Positions 5,801 through 6,035 of a stretch of DNA of 6,035 bases are shown here, one piece after another. The DNA lies in assembly GCA_003136075.1 (NCBI GenBank), contig PNBP01000051.1, positions 1 to 6,035 on the forward strand, read 5' to 3'. The position numbers and the translations under genes are program-made. The notes under the pieces were generated by a model. It made no database searches. It saw nothing but the letters and a program-made list of their open reading frames with translations, and had not been told where the DNA came from. Source of the DNA: Methanoregula sp. GTDB taxonomy: Archaea; Halobacteriota; Methanomicrobia; Methanomicrobiales; Methanospirillaceae. Within the stretch, counting starts at the first letter, position 1; every line of letters starts with the position of its first letter.

Positions 5801-6035
5801 GTGACATCCAATCCCCCGCTTATTCCCCATGATGCGGCCCCATGGAATGCCGATTACCTTCACCGTGGACAACTCTGGGGTGGTGCTGTTTACGATGTGC
5901 CGGTATTGCCGGCGGATTCCCGTGTTCTCGAACTGGGGTGCGGAACCGGAAAGACGTTCTGCGCGATGCAATCCCGCGGGTATGACATTGTCGGCATCGA
6001 TTTTTCTCACCATGCTGCCCGGATGAGTCACGGTT
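5801..6035 (+). CDS. Class I SAM-dependent methyltransferase, N-terminal part, cut by window end
   Basis: This frame encodes the first 78 residues of a Rossmann-fold methyltransferase and runs open to the last base. Motif I, the glycine-rich SAM-binding loop, is VLELGCGTGKT (residues 42-52). The acidic residue that binds the ribose of SAM is the Asp of IVGIDFS (Asp67). Before motif I, PWNADYLHRGQLWGG matches the short N-terminal helix typical of small methyltransferases of this class. The frame is open from 5678, but the first usable start codon is GTG at 5801. The Shine-Dalgarno match is poor. The substrate cannot be inferred from this fragment. Confidence 0.85.
   Translation, partial: MTSNPPLIPHDAAPWNADYLHRGQLWGGAVYDVPVLPADSRVLELGCGTGKTFCAMQSRGYDIVGIDFSHHAARMSHG

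Noticed and set aside
5596..5811. 72-residue N-terminal extension of the 258-residue protein
   Set aside because: It is Cys-rich and unlike the rest, covers the TATA candidates and overlaps the methyltransferase start; the ATG at 5595 has a good GGAG upstream.
1..6035. CRISPR array, tRNA or rRNA genes
   Set aside because: No regularly spaced direct repeats, tRNA cloverleaf or rRNA sequence was found on reading either strand.

Overview
The window looks like a chromosomal segment of a methanogenic archaeon, most likely in or near Methanomicrobiales (Methanoregula-like). This rests on gene content and style, not on a database match. The genes end in oligo-T tracts without strong hairpins and have AT-rich TATA-like boxes upstream. 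Two accessory proteins (an exported TPR protein and a PH-like/zinc-ribbon/single-TM protein with a Thr/Pro-rich exterior) are types common in that order. The seryl-tRNA synthetase is of the canonical class II type, not the divergent methanogen type.

Layout from left to right. 1-210: a short open frame of doubtful reality that enters from outside the window, then the oligo-T terminators of the next gene. 211-855 (-): exported, membrane-anchored TPR protein with four repeats. 856-1421: a 566-bp gap with a TATA-like box for the TPR gene, a perfect 8-7-8 inverted repeat, GC-rich inverted repeats, and the decayed 3' end of an IS1595-type transposase on the opposite strand, frameshifted in an A8 run. 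1422-3026 (-): PH-like/zinc-ribbon membrane protein. 3105-4382 (-): serS. 4383-4818: a 436-bp gap holding a 180-bp MITE-like element with 15-bp perfect terminal inverted repeats and an 8-bp target duplication, plus a T-rich stretch. 4819-5595 (-): unrecognised 258-residue protein with an acidic/aromatic C-terminus. 5801-6035 (+): start of a class I SAM-dependent methyltransferase, cut by the window end and divergent from the previous gene.

The three leftward genes at 211-4382 appear to be separate transcription units, since oligo-T tracts lie just beyond each stop and TATA-like elements precede the starts. I see no single multi-gene system. serS is housekeeping, the two membrane proteins are probable envelope or sensory accessory factors of unknown role, and the divergent pair at the right end shares a 205-bp promoter region. 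The most distinctive features are the two mobile-element traces: the complete small MITE with its target duplication, and the broken IS1595 remnant.
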